NCBI RefSeq assembly: GCF_036346295.1
Contig: NZ_CP107819.1
Coordinates: 7,130,001 to 7,194,000, forward strand
Length of the DNA stretch: 64,000 bases
Reading direction: 5' to 3'
Source: Streptomyces sp. NBC_00536
GTDB lineage: Bacteria; Actinomycetota; Actinomycetes; Streptomycetales; Streptomycetaceae
Part shown: one piece after another, positions 36,260 through 44,898 of the stretch
Numbering within the stretch: position 1 is the stretch's first letter
Layout of the letters: every line of letters starts with the position of its first letter
Program-made: the position numbers and the translations under genes
The notes under the pieces: model-generated
Databases searched by the model: none
Seen by the model: the letters and a program-made list of their open reading frames with translations, nothing else
Told to the model about the DNA's origin: nothing

Positions 36260-36302
36260 TGAGGGGGGTGAGGGGGGTGAGGGGGGTGAGCAGGGGGGGG
36301 TG
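36260..36302. repeat. G-rich tandem repeat
   Basis: Three to four copies of GGTGAGGGG (9-bp unit, T-G-A plus six G) followed by an eight-G run, just before the end of the CopD gene. The G runs could form a quadruplex on the plus strand. It lies between two convergent genes. Confidence 0.6.
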
Positions 36303-36306
36303 TGGA

Positions 36307-37509
36307 TCAGGCGGATGCGGGAGTGGAGGAGGGGGCGGGGGTGGGTGCGGGCGCCGGGGGCGTGCGCCGGGCCAGTGCGTCGGAGGTGCGCACGGTGATG
36401 TAGAGGGACGCCACCAGGGTGAGGGCGAGGACCGCGCCCACCGCGAAGACGCTGCCGTTCGAGACGGCGGGCGGGCTGCCCGCCTCGCTGCGGGCGGAGC
36501 CGCTGAGGAACGGGACGACGACCAGGACGGCGATCCCCAGGGCGACCTCGCCCCAGACGATCTTCGGGAAGTGCCGCAGGGTCAGGTGCAGGAGCGAGGA
36601 CGTGTCGTCCGCGGCGCGGGCCCGGGCGATGCGGGGCATCAGCCAGAACTGGTTGACGCCGCCGGCCGCCACCATGGCCAGGACCAGCAGGATCTTGATC
36701 AGGACGAAGAGGCCGTACGTCGTCGTCCACAGCTGGCTGACCGAGCCGACGTGCTTCCAGCTCAGCCACAGCCCGGACGTCAGCACGGCGCCGACGCAGA
36801 CGAGGGCGACGAGGGAGAAGCGGCGCCAGATGTCCGCCCAGAGCAGGCCCGCGCCGTCACCGAGGCGGCCGCGGGCCGTGGCGAGGGCGGCGAGGAAGGC
36901 CAGGCCGCCGACCCAGACCACACCGCTGATGATGTGGACCTGGGCGAACACGAGGTCCAGCACCTTGTCCGAGTCCTTGGGCGCGGTGGCCGGTACTGCC
37001 GCGATGAGCGTCACGGCGAGGCTCAGGGGCAGGGCGGTCAGCGCGACGGCGTTCAGGTGCCGGCGTGCCGACGGGAGGAACAGGGCGATCAGCGCGGCGG
37101 CGGTGATGACCAGCGCGACGTTCTGCACGATGTAGAGCGTGCCCTGGGCGACCCAGGCGCCCTTGGCCGCCGGGGCGGCCAGGAAGTCCGAGATCCGCGC
37201 GGGCGCGAGGGCGTCACCGAACGGCATGCCCTTTCCGGCGCGGGCGACGCGCGCGGCGAGCTGGAAGTAGCCCGCGACGAGCAGGACGACTCCGGCCCAG
37301 GCGAGGTATCCGGCGGTTCTTCGCCTGATGACCTCCACGTCGCCGCTGTGGCTCGCGGGTGCGCGGAGCGCAGGGCGTCCGGAGGTGACGTAGGTGAGGG
37401 TGGTGCCGATGGCTCCCGTCAGGCCGATGAAGTAGCCGGCCTTGGTGAGGACGCGCCACAGGGGAGGCGTGGTGTAGCCGGCTGAGGCGGCCAGGTGTAG
37501 GAGCTGCAT
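36307..37509 (-). CDS. CopD-family membrane protein
   Basis: This 400-aa protein of about nine membrane helices starts at ATG 37509. The CopD domain is in LVFAQVHIISGVVWVGGLAF and WADIWRRFSLVALVCVGAVL and KHVGSVSQLWTTTYGLFVLI, with the typical His residues. The C-terminus is Pro/Ala rich. CopD proteins are copper uptake/resistance components, often with CopC, but no CopC is here. The start is immediately preceded by a half iron box, suggesting the metal context is iron- as well as copper-linked. Confidence 0.85.
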   Translation of the reverse strand: MQLLHLAASAGYTTPPLWRVLTKAGYFIGLTGAIGTTLTYVTSGRPALRAPASHSGDVEVIRRRTAGYLAWAGVVLLVAGYFQLAARVARAGKGMPFGDALAPARISDFLAAPAAKGAWVAQGTLYIVQNVALVITAAALIALFLPSARRHLNAVALTALPLSLAVTLIAAVPATAPKDSDKVLDLVFAQVHIISGVVWVGGLAFLAALATARGRLGDGAGLLWADIWRRFSLVALVCVGAVLTSGLWLSWKHVGSVSQLWTTTYGLFVLIKILLVLAMVAAGGVNQFWLMPRIARARAADDTSSLLHLTLRHFPKIVWGEVALGIAVLVVVPFLSGSARSEAGSPPAVSNGSVFAVGAVLALTLVASLYITVRTSDALARRTPPAPAPTPAPSSTPASA

Positions 37510-37516
37510 AAAGGGA

Positions 37517-37528
37517 AGGCTAACCTAA
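37517..37528 (-). promoter_or_regulatory. Iron-box half (IdeR/DmdR type) at copD start
   Basis: AGGCTAACCTAA is identical to twelve bases of the 19-bp DmdR/IdeR iron-box consensus; the other half (read as TTAGGTTAG on the minus strand) merges into it while the far arm is poor. It sits 8 bp upstream of the CopD start codon. Confidence 0.55.
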
Positions 37529-37753
37529 CTTTTAAAGGGCCCTCCCCGGGTAAATTGGACTTGGTTGAATCTTTACCGAGGGGAATGGAGGGGAATGGAG
37601 GGGGGTCGGGATGAGTCGAAGTTGCTTCATCTGAGACATCTTTGTATCGTTTGGGACGACTGAGGCTCGAATCTCACAGTGTCCTCGACTGTGTTCCCGC
37701 ACGACGAGGGCGCGCCGAGGAATCGCCCCCGCACCACCGCGAACGGAATCCCC

Positions 37754-39277
37754 ATGCGCACCACCCCGCAGGACCCGCGCCGCTGGATCGTGCTCGCGAT
37801 CCTGTCCGGCAGCCTCCTGCTCATCTCGATGGACACCACGATCCTCAACGTGGCGTTCCCCTCGCTCGTCGGCGACCTCCAGCCGGGCGCCGTGCAGCAG
37901 CTGTGGATCATCGACATCTACGCGCTCGCCCTGTCCGGCCTGCTGGTCACCGCGGGCGCCCTCGGTGACCGCTGGGGCCGCAAGCGGCTGCTGATGGCGG
38001 GTTTCGGCATCTTCGCCGTCGCCTCGCTCATCGCCGTGTTCTCCACCGAGGCCTGGCACGTCATCGCCGCCCGCGCCCTCCTCGGTGTCGGCGGCGCGGC
38101 GATCATGCCGTCCACCCTGTCCATCCTGCGCAGCGTCTTCACCGACGCCAAGGAACGGGCCTTCGCCCTCGCCGTCTGGGCGGCCGTCTTCGGCGGCGGC
38201 ATGGCCTTCGGGCCGGTCGTCGGCGGCCTGCTCGTCCAGGACTTCGGCTGGCACTCCGCCTTCCTCCTCAACCTCCCCGTCACCGCGGTCATCGTCGCGG
38301 CCGGACTGCGCTACCTCCCCGAATCGCGCTCGCCCCGGGCCGCCGGACGCTGGGACTGGTGGGGCGTCGGCCAGTCGATCGTCGGCATGCTCGCCCTCGC
38401 GGGCGGCATCAAGCAGCTGGGCAAGAGCGGAGTCGCGGACCCGCTGCCCTGGGCGCTGCTCGCCCTCGCCGCCGTCCTGCTGACCGTGTTCGTACGCCGC
38501 CAGCTCCGCCTGGACAACCCGCTGCTCCAGGTCCGGCTCTTCGCCAAGCCCGCCTTCAGCGTGGCCGCCACCGCGATCTTCCTGCCGATGGTGGGCATGG
38601 GCGCCATCCTGTTCCTGGTCACCCAGTGGTTCCAGTACGGCCAGGGCTACACCCCGCTGGAAGCGGGCCTGCGCCTGCTGCCCGCGCCGCTCGCCCTGAT
38701 CTGCGCCTCGATGGTGGCCCCCACCCTCATGCAGCGCTTCGCGATCCGGCACGTGCTCGGCGCGGGGCTGGTGGTGCTGGCCGCGGGCATGGCCCTGCCC
38801 TGGACGGTCCAGCGGTTCGCGGAACTCGGCTACCCCGCCTTCGCCGTGGCCCTGACCGTCATGGGCCTGGGCGCGGGACTCGCCACCACGGTCGCCTCGG
38901 TGACCCTGATCTCCACGGCGCCCGCCGACGAGGTCTCCAGCGCGGCCGCCATCGAGGAGACCTGCTACGAACTCGGCTCGGCCATGGGCGTGGCGATCCT
39001 CGGCTCCACGGCCGCCGCGCTTTACCGGACGGGTCTCCCGGCGCTCGACCTGGACGGCCCGACGCTGAGCGCCGTACGGGACTCCGTGGGCGAGGCCGCG
39101 CACACCGCCGAGCGGATCGGCGGCAGCGCGGGGCAGAGCCTGCTCGACGCCGCCTCGCACGCCTACACCCTGGCCATCACCCCGGCGTTCCTGCTGGCCG
39201 GAGGCCTCGTGGTGATCGCGGCGGTCACCACGTGGACCCTGATCCCGCGCGATCTGCAGCCGACCGAGAACCACTGA
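37754..39277 (+). CDS. MFS multidrug exporter (DHA2 family)
   Basis: This 507-aa protein starts at ATG 37754 behind weak upstream purines; an in-frame GTG at 37679 is possible. It has the DHA2 signatures SMDTTILNVAFPSLVGDLQP, LVTAGALGDRWGRKR (motif A) and VAIFGGGMAFGPVVGGLLVQ-like motif C (AAVFGGGMAFGPVVGGLL), with 14 predicted helices. It is divergent from the CopD gene across 244 bp. QacA-like antiseptic/drug efflux driven by protons is the family role; no regulator is adjacent. Confidence 0.92.
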   Translation: MRTTPQDPRRWIVLAILSGSLLLISMDTTILNVAFPSLVGDLQPGAVQQLWIIDIYALALSGLLVTAGALGDRWGRKRLLMAGFGIFAVASLIAVFSTEAWHVIAARALLGVGGAAIMPSTLSILRSVFTDAKERAFALAVWAAVFGGGMAFGPVVGGLLVQDFGWHSAFLLNLPVTAVIVAAGLRYLPESRSPRAAGRWDWWGVGQSIVGMLALAGGIKQLGKSGVADPLPWALLALAAVLLTVFVRRQLRLDNPLLQVRLFAKPAFSVAATAIFLPMVGMGAILFLVTQWFQYGQGYTPLEAGLRLLPAPLALICASMVAPTLMQRFAIRHVLGAGLVVLAAGMALPWTVQRFAELGYPAFAVALTVMGLGAGLATTVASVTLISTAPADEVSSAAAIEETCYELGSAMGVAILGSTAAALYRTGLPALDLDGPTLSAVRDSVGEAAHTAERIGGSAGQSLLDAASHAYTLAITPAFLLAGGLVVIAAVTTWTLIPRDLQPTENH

Positions 39278-39312
39278 GGAGTCGAGAACCACTGAGGAGC
39301 GGTGCGGCGCGC

Positions 39313-39360
39313 GAGCGTCCCGGTCCGGGCTACTGGTACGCGGCCCTGACCGGGACGCTC
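39313..39360. terminator. Bidirectional terminator of the MFS and kinase genes
   Basis: GAGCGTCCCGGTC (39313-39325) and GACCGGGACGCTC (39348-39360) are perfect 13-bp arms; inner GGGC/GCCC pairs extend the stem in the 22-nt loop. The structure covers the last codons and stop of the convergent kinase gene (39330), so it is part of its coding sequence and serves both genes. Confidence 0.8.
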
Positions 39361-41195
39361 TCCGTCGTGGGGCTCTGGCCCTTGCGGTAGTCGGCGGTCC
39401 AGACCGGGTGGGACCGGTCCGGGTCGCCGTACACGGTGCCCCCGCCGTCGCAGAAGTAGTTGAGGCGCTGACCGGCCAGCACGGAGGTGGCGCCGGAGGC
39501 GAAGCCGCAGGTCTCGCCGTTGGCCAGTTCGATGAGCAGACTGGTCGGGGCCGGTTCGCCGGGGGAGCGGAAGGCGTCCTGCGGGAGCGGCTCGGTCAGG
39601 GTCAGGCGCAGCATGCGGCGCGCGGTGCCGTCCATGCACAGGACGACGTCCGACGGTCCCTCGCCGGGGGCGAAGCAGGGATCGAGGATGGTGCTCTCCT
39701 GCTTGCACCGCCAGGCGTCGGAGCGCGGGGTCTTGCTGGAGACCGTCCAGCAGGATCCGGCGGCCTCCCCGGTGATCGTGATGCCCACGGCCGGTTCCCC
39801 GCCGGCCATGGACCAGGGGGCGATGGTGTGGACGGTGGTCCGGGTGAGCGCCGGTTCGCTCGCGGTGGCCGTGGGGGGCGGGCCGCTCGCGGACGGCTGG
39901 GAGCCCGGGCTCCGGGACGGCGCGGAGAGGCCCTGCGGGGCGCGTGACGACGTACCGCCCCGGTTGTCGGGGGACCGCGACGACGAGGCCGCCGCCCCGG
40001 CGCCGCGCCCGTCGTGCCCCGACGGGAGCAGGCTCAGGCCCAGTCCGACGGCGCCGCCCAGGGCCGCGGCCGCCGCGATGAACAGCCCCCGGCGCACCCA
40101 CACCCCGCGGCGGGTGGGAGCCGGCGCGGCGGTGGTCCCGGTCCCCGGGAGCGGTACACCGCCCCAGGAGGGGTCCTCGATCGAGGGGATGTCCCAACGT
40201 GCGGCGATCTGGGCGTCGTTGACGGGTACGCCCGCACCCGCGTCCGGCGCCTGCCCGGCCGGGGCGGCCGGTGCGGTGGCCGGTACGGCGGCCGGGCCCA
40301 CGGGCAGCACCTCGGTGTCCGCGCCGCCCAGCAGCCGGGCGGTGACGATCGCCAGGGCCCGGGACATCGGCCGCTCGCCGGGTTCCTTGGCCAGGCAGGC
40401 GGCCAGGACGCCGTGCAGTTCCTCGGGCACGCCGTCCAGGTCGGGTTCCTCGCGCAGCACCCGGTACGCCACCGCGTCCGGCGCCCCGGTCCCGAAGACG
40501 GGCCTGCCGGTGGCCGCCGCGGCGATGAGCGCGCCCCAGGCGAAGACGTCGCCGCGGCCGTCCGCCGTCCCGTCGCGGTACTGCTCCGGGCTGATCCAGC
40601 CGGGTGTGCCGGTCATGACGCCGGTACGGGTCACCGCGGTGCCGTCCGTGACGTGCGCGATGCCGAAGTCCAGCACCCGGGGCCCGTCCGGCGACAGGAT
40701 CACATTGGCCGGTTTGAGGTCCCGGTGGACCACCCCCGCCGCGTGTACGGCGGCCAGCGCGGCCGCCGTACCGGCCGCCAGGAGGTGCAGCCGGGCCCCC
40801 GTCAGCGGCCCGTGCGCGGCGACGTACCGGTGCAGGGTGGGGCCGGGTACGTACGTCGTGACCAGCCACGGCGCGAGCGCGTCCGGGTCCGCGTCGATGA
40901 AGGGGACCAGGCACGGCCCGGTGACCCGCCGCAGCACCCCCACCTCGCGGTGGAACCGGGCCCGGAACTGCGGATCGGCGGCGAGCTGCGGATGCACCGT
41001 CTTGAGCGCGACCCTGTGGCCGCCGCCGTCCAGGGCCCCGTAGACGACACCCATCCCGCCCGCGCCGAGCCGGCCCACGAGGCGGTACGAGGCGATCCGC
41101 GTCGGATCACCGGGCAGCAGCGGGCCCATCACGGCGGCCGGACGGGGCACGGCGGGCAGGGCGGGCACAGCAGGCACGGCGGATCCATCCCCCAC
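39330..41195 (-). CDS. PknB-type Ser/Thr kinase with extracellular sensor domain
   Basis: This 621-aa kinase has GRLGAGGMGVVYGALDG (ATP loop), VALKTV, VVHRDLKPANVILS (catalytic loop), VLDFGIAHVTDG and GTPGWISPEQ, then a Pro/Ala/Thr-rich linker, one membrane helix (about residues 370-392) and a roughly 170-aa extracytoplasmic part. The outer part contains paired Cys (SCWTVSSKTPRSDAWRCKQE, DPCFAPGEG, VLCMDG, NGETCGF, LNYFCDGGG), a Cys-rich fold not PASTA. The start ATG 41195 comes just after a stretch of poor start options. The signal it senses is unknown. Confidence 0.93.
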   Translation of the reverse strand: MGDGSAVPAVPALPAVPRPAAVMGPLLPGDPTRIASYRLVGRLGAGGMGVVYGALDGGGHRVALKTVHPQLAADPQFRARFHREVGVLRRVTGPCLVPFIDADPDALAPWLVTTYVPGPTLHRYVAAHGPLTGARLHLLAAGTAAALAAVHAAGVVHRDLKPANVILSPDGPRVLDFGIAHVTDGTAVTRTGVMTGTPGWISPEQYRDGTADGRGDVFAWGALIAAAATGRPVFGTGAPDAVAYRVLREEPDLDGVPEELHGVLAACLAKEPGERPMSRALAIVTARLLGGADTEVLPVGPAAVPATAPAAPAGQAPDAGAGVPVNDAQIAARWDIPSIEDPSWGGVPLPGTGTTAAPAPTRRGVWVRRGLFIAAAAALGGAVGLGLSLLPSGHDGRGAGAAASSSRSPDNRGGTSSRAPQGLSAPSRSPGSQPSASGPPPTATASEPALTRTTVHTIAPWSMAGGEPAVGITITGEAAGSCWTVSSKTPRSDAWRCKQESTILDPCFAPGEGPSDVVLCMDGTARRMLRLTLTEPLPQDAFRSPGEPAPTSLLIELANGETCGFASGATSVLAGQRLNYFCDGGGTVYGDPDRSHPVWTADYRKGQSPTTESVPVRAAYQ

Positions 41196-41297
41196 GGTCG
41201 GTGACCATCACGCACGGGCACGCTACCGCCCGGCCGCGGGCCGGTCCGCCGGGACCGGAGATCTTCACCCCCGGCCCGGCGCAACCTCCGGCGTCGG

Positions 41298-41777
41298 CTA
41301 CGCGAACGCGGCCAGCTGCCGGGCGAGCGTCGAGACGCTCTGGAAGGTCGCGCCCAGCAGCGCGACGTGCTTCCAGTGCAGGGTGCCGTCGGGCGCGATG
41401 AGGAAGACCGACCGGCGCAGGCCGATCCCCGGGGCGCTCACCCCGAAGGCGCGCGCGACCTCGCGCCCGGTGTCCGCGAGCAGCGGCATCCGCAGCCCGT
41501 GCCGCCGGGCGAAGCCCTCGTGGCTGTCGACGTCCTGCGGGCTGATCCCCCACACGGTGGCGCCGAGTCCGGCGAACTCCTCGAAGCCGCTGGAGTAGGA
41601 GCACAGCTGCTTCGTGCACACGGCCGTGTTGTCGCCCGGGTAGAAGGCCACGACCACCGGCTTGCCGCGCTGCGCGCTCAGCGTGAAATCGCGGCGCTCG
41701 AAGGCATCGCCCACCAGCTCGCCGCCGGGCAGCGTGAAGTCGCCCACCACGGATCCCACTTCCGGTGCTGTCGCCAC
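41298..41777 (-). CDS. Peroxiredoxin (BCP/PrxQ family)
   Basis: This 159-aa thiol peroxidase has the active-site motif FYPGDNTAVCTKQLC, with peroxidatic and resolving Cys four residues apart, as in BCP/PrxQ. The upstream extension to 41993 is Arg-rich and does not look coding; GTG 41777 (VATAPEVGSVVGDFTL) gives the standard length. It is divergent from corA, with 175 bp between starts. Confidence 0.9.
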   Translation of the reverse strand: MATAPEVGSVVGDFTLPGGELVGDAFERRDFTLSAQRGKPVVVAFYPGDNTAVCTKQLCSYSSGFEEFAGLGATVWGISPQDVDSHEGFARRHGLRMPLLADTGREVARAFGVSAPGIGLRRSVFLIAPDGTLHWKHVALLGATFQSVSTLARQLAAFA

Positions 41778-41952
41778 AACCGTCTCCTCGGGCTCGTCCG
41801 TCCCGCCGCGCCGTCCTGCGCGGCGCGGTCGTCGTACGCGGCGCAACGGTACGCGGCCTCCTGCGCGCGCCGGCCGGGGGCCCACCAGTGCGGCGACGGG
41901 GGCAGCGGCGGTGCGACACTGTCTGGCGATCCGCCGAAGAGGAGTACGAACC

Positions 41953-43056
41953 GTGTCGATGTTCAGCAGCCTGCGCATGAGCAGCCTGCGCAAGGCCGTG
42001 CGCCGTGGCTACCGGCGCACCGTGGACCTCAGCCACCCGGCCAGGTCCCCGCTGGGCAGCGCGGTGGTCAACTGCGTGGTCTACCGGGGCGGCCTGCGCC
42101 AGGAGGACTGCGCCGACGCCGGGGAGGCGCTGCGCCGGGTCCGCAAGAACGGCGAGGGCTTCGTCTGGATCGGCCTGCACGAGCCGGACCAGCGGGAACT
42201 CGCCGGCCTCGCCACGCTCTTCGGCCTGCACCCGCTGGCCGTGGAGGACGCCGTCCACGCGCACCAGCGGCCCAAGGTGCAGCGCTACGACGACACCCTC
42301 TTCGCCGTCCTCAAGACGGTCCGCTACGTCGAGCACGAGCGGCTGACCGAGAGCAGCGAGGTGGTCGACACCGGCGAACTGATGGCCTTCGTCGGCACCG
42401 ACTTCGTGATCACCGTCCGGCACGGGGGCCACGGCTCCCTCGGCCCGCTGCGCGAGGCCCTGGAACACGACCCCGAGCAGCTCGCCAAGGGCCCGGCGGC
42501 GGTCCTGCACGCCATGGTGGACCACGCGGTCGAGGAGTACCTCTGCGTCACCGACTCGGTCCAGAGCGACATCGACTCCGTCGAGAGCACCGTGTTCAGC
42601 GAATACAGCGGCCGGGGCGACGCGGGCCGCATCTACCAGCTCAAGCGCGAACTCCTGGAACTGCGCCGGGCGGTGGCCCCGCTGGACCGCCCGCTCCACC
42701 GCCTCGGCACCGAGCCGATGCCGGCCGTCCCCGCAGACATCCGCCCGTACTTCCGCGACGTGGCCGACAACCTGTCCCGGACCACCGACCAGATCGCCGC
42801 CTACGAGGCCCTGCTCGACTCGATCCTGCAGGCCCACCTGGCCCAGGTGACCGTCGCCCAGAACGAGGACATGCGCAAGATCACGGCCTGGGCGGCGATC
42901 GTCGCCGTCCCCACCATGGTCTGCGGCATCTACGGCATGAACTTCGACCACATGCCGGAACTGCACTGGACCTACGGCTACCCGGCCGTCCTGCTGCTCA
43001 TGGCCGCGTCCTGCTTCGCCATCCACCGAGGCTTCCGCCGCAACGGCTGGCTCTGA
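41953..43056 (+). CDS. corA: CorA-type magnesium/cobalt channel
   Basis: This 367-aa protein has the CorA signature YGMNF (CGIYGMNFDHMPEL), two C-terminal helices (ITAWAAIVAVPTMVCGIY and YPAVLLLMAASCFAIH) and a long soluble funnel domain. The start is GTG 41953 behind AGGAG; ATG 41959 is two codons in. It converges with drmB, stops separated by 9 bp, marking the left edge of the defence island. Confidence 0.93.
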   Translation: MSMFSSLRMSSLRKAVRRGYRRTVDLSHPARSPLGSAVVNCVVYRGGLRQEDCADAGEALRRVRKNGEGFVWIGLHEPDQRELAGLATLFGLHPLAVEDAVHAHQRPKVQRYDDTLFAVLKTVRYVEHERLTESSEVVDTGELMAFVGTDFVITVRHGGHGSLGPLREALEHDPEQLAKGPAAVLHAMVDHAVEEYLCVTDSVQSDIDSVESTVFSEYSGRGDAGRIYQLKRELLELRRAVAPLDRPLHRLGTEPMPAVPADIRPYFRDVADNLSRTTDQIAAYEALLDSILQAHLAQVTVAQNEDMRKITAWAAIVAVPTMVCGIYGMNFDHMPELHWTYGYPAVLLLMAASCFAIHRGFRRNGWL

Positions 43057-43065
43057 GCGTGGGTG

Positions 43066-44895
43066 TCACAGGGTGAAGAAACCGGGCACCCGCGCGTCCG
43101 GTGAACCGAGCAGGGTGGCGCGGTCCAGCAGAATGTTGTTGTTCTCGCAGCTGGTCTCCGGAAGCAGGACGCAGGTGTGGCAGGCGGCGAGGTTCAGGCC
43201 GTCGGCGCCGCTCGCCTCGGACTCCATGCACAGCGGATCGTTGGAGCACCAACCGGCCCGGTGCAGGGCCGACCGCAGGGTGGCGTCGAGGCGTCCCGGA
43301 TCGCCTTGGGCGACGATGCCGCCGAGGCTGCCGGCCGAGTCGCTCGTGGCCGTGTAGATCAAAATGCCCGCCATCTCGTCGTCCGAGTAGAGCCGCTCTC
43401 GGAGGGCGGCCGCCGGATATCCACCGTCCAGACTCCACTCGTTGATCAGAACGTGGGCGAGGGTGTGCAGGAGTACGAAGCGCGGTGTGGCCTGCGACCG
43501 GGGAACGGGCTTGCCCGAGTCGCCGATGCGGCGGCGCAGCAGCTGTTCGTGGTTCAGCCGGATCCGGCCGGCTCGGGCGATCTGCCCGGGGTGTTCCTCC
43601 CACGCCCGCAGTCGCTCGTCGTCCAAGCGGATGAACACGCCTTCACCGCGCACCTGGAAGGCGGGAAGCCAGGTCGGCTTGGTCAGCGAGATCGCCGAAC
43701 GGCGAAGGTGGGAGTCCGCCGGACTCGGTTCCTCCACCCGGCGGAACGACTGGAGGGCGCGCACCTCGCGCAACCGCTTGAGCAGCATGACCTGTGCCAG
43801 ACCGTGCGCGTCGCGCAACGGCTCGATGGACTCGGTGGGGGCCTCGCAGACGAAATCCTGATCGAGGGCGTCGCTCCGCTCGGGGTACGGTCGGCGCAGG
43901 CTGTCGTATTCGTCCCGGTACAGCTCGGCGTGGAAGTCGTCCGTCTCCGGCTCCGAATCCTGCGTCCGCCAGTGCTCGATGCAGGCGATCACCTCGTCGG
44001 CGGTGTACTGGGGGTGGGACGCGAGGGTCTTGGCCATCCGCAGATAGGTGCGGATGTCCTCCGGGGTCTCGTCCTTGAGATCCTCATAGACATCCGCGGT
44101 GATCTTGTAGATGCCTTCGCTCCACGGCGGGATCGACAGGGCCGAGTGCATGACGGGGAACCACACGGAGGAGGAACCGCGCTGGAGCGTCCGCGGCGGT
44201 TCGGTGCAGCTCTCGGCCGGCGCGTCCTTCAGCCACGGGCGGCGGCCACCGCAGCCGATGCCGAGTTCCCTGAGGGCCTGCCGCCGGAACGACCCCTCCA
44301 TGGACACCTCGGGAGCGCCGCAGCTGCACCCGACGCGCACGGCGCGCAGCGAGGCGGTCGTCCCGTCGGAGTGAAAACGGAGTTCGCCGCCACAACTCGC
44401 GCCACCGGTGCGATCGGTGCTGCGGTGCACCCACTTCCAGTACGGGAAGTCCTCAAGATGGCCGCGGGCGCAGGCCATGACAAAACGGGACGGGACGAGG
44501 CTCTCCTGGCAGGTCGAGCACTCGGCCTTGCCGGCGGGTGGATTGAACTTGCGGAACGGCTGGAGAGTGCGGCAATCGGGGCACGAGTACATGAGAGGGA
44601 AGCGGGTCGCCCGCACGCCGTCCCTCGCCATGTCGGGATCGGTGGCCGGTGGAAGTCGGAAGTTCTTGACCTTCAACTTCCGGGCCAGTCGGCGCTCTTG
44701 GACAACAGGGGCATCATCGATGTTCCACGAGTCGATGCCGCGGATGAGGAACGACTCGTTGTCCACCGCGATCACGGCGCCCACGCCGTAGGTGGTGACG
44801 AGCTGCGCGCGTCGCACCTCGCCGATGCGGCGCGCCGTGGCGATCGGGTCGGCGGGGACTCCGCGACGTCGGGTGCGGGGAGTGGGGAGAGTCAT
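43066..44895 (-). CDS. drmB: DrmB, DISARM zinc-binding DUF1998 protein
   Basis: This 609-aa protein starts at ATG 44895. The first Cys group is YSCPDCRTLQPF, AECSTCQES and CARGHLEDFPYWKWVH, then SCGGELRF and GCSCGAPEVSMEGSF, a pattern typical of DrmB. The DUF1998 (MZB-type) region ends with four or five Cys: GWCSNDPLCMESEASG, AACHTCVLLPETSCENN. In DISARM, DrmB forms the essential complex with helicase DrmA that loads on incoming DNA. It is the last gene of the minus-strand operon, only 3 bp after drmA. No methyltransferase follows. Confidence 0.9.
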   Translation of the reverse strand: MTLPTPRTRRRGVPADPIATARRIGEVRRAQLVTTYGVGAVIAVDNESFLIRGIDSWNIDDAPVVQERRLARKLKVKNFRLPPATDPDMARDGVRATRFPLMYSCPDCRTLQPFRKFNPPAGKAECSTCQESLVPSRFVMACARGHLEDFPYWKWVHRSTDRTGGASCGGELRFHSDGTTASLRAVRVGCSCGAPEVSMEGSFRRQALRELGIGCGGRRPWLKDAPAESCTEPPRTLQRGSSSVWFPVMHSALSIPPWSEGIYKITADVYEDLKDETPEDIRTYLRMAKTLASHPQYTADEVIACIEHWRTQDSEPETDDFHAELYRDEYDSLRRPYPERSDALDQDFVCEAPTESIEPLRDAHGLAQVMLLKRLREVRALQSFRRVEEPSPADSHLRRSAISLTKPTWLPAFQVRGEGVFIRLDDERLRAWEEHPGQIARAGRIRLNHEQLLRRRIGDSGKPVPRSQATPRFVLLHTLAHVLINEWSLDGGYPAAALRERLYSDDEMAGILIYTATSDSAGSLGGIVAQGDPGRLDATLRSALHRAGWCSNDPLCMESEASGADGLNLAACHTCVLLPETSCENNNILLDRATLLGSPDARVPGFFTL

Positions 44896-44898
44896 GGA

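Noticed and set aside
36260..36302. CRISPR-like repeat
   Set aside because: The units are adjacent 9-mers without spacers; a simple G-rich tandem repeat.
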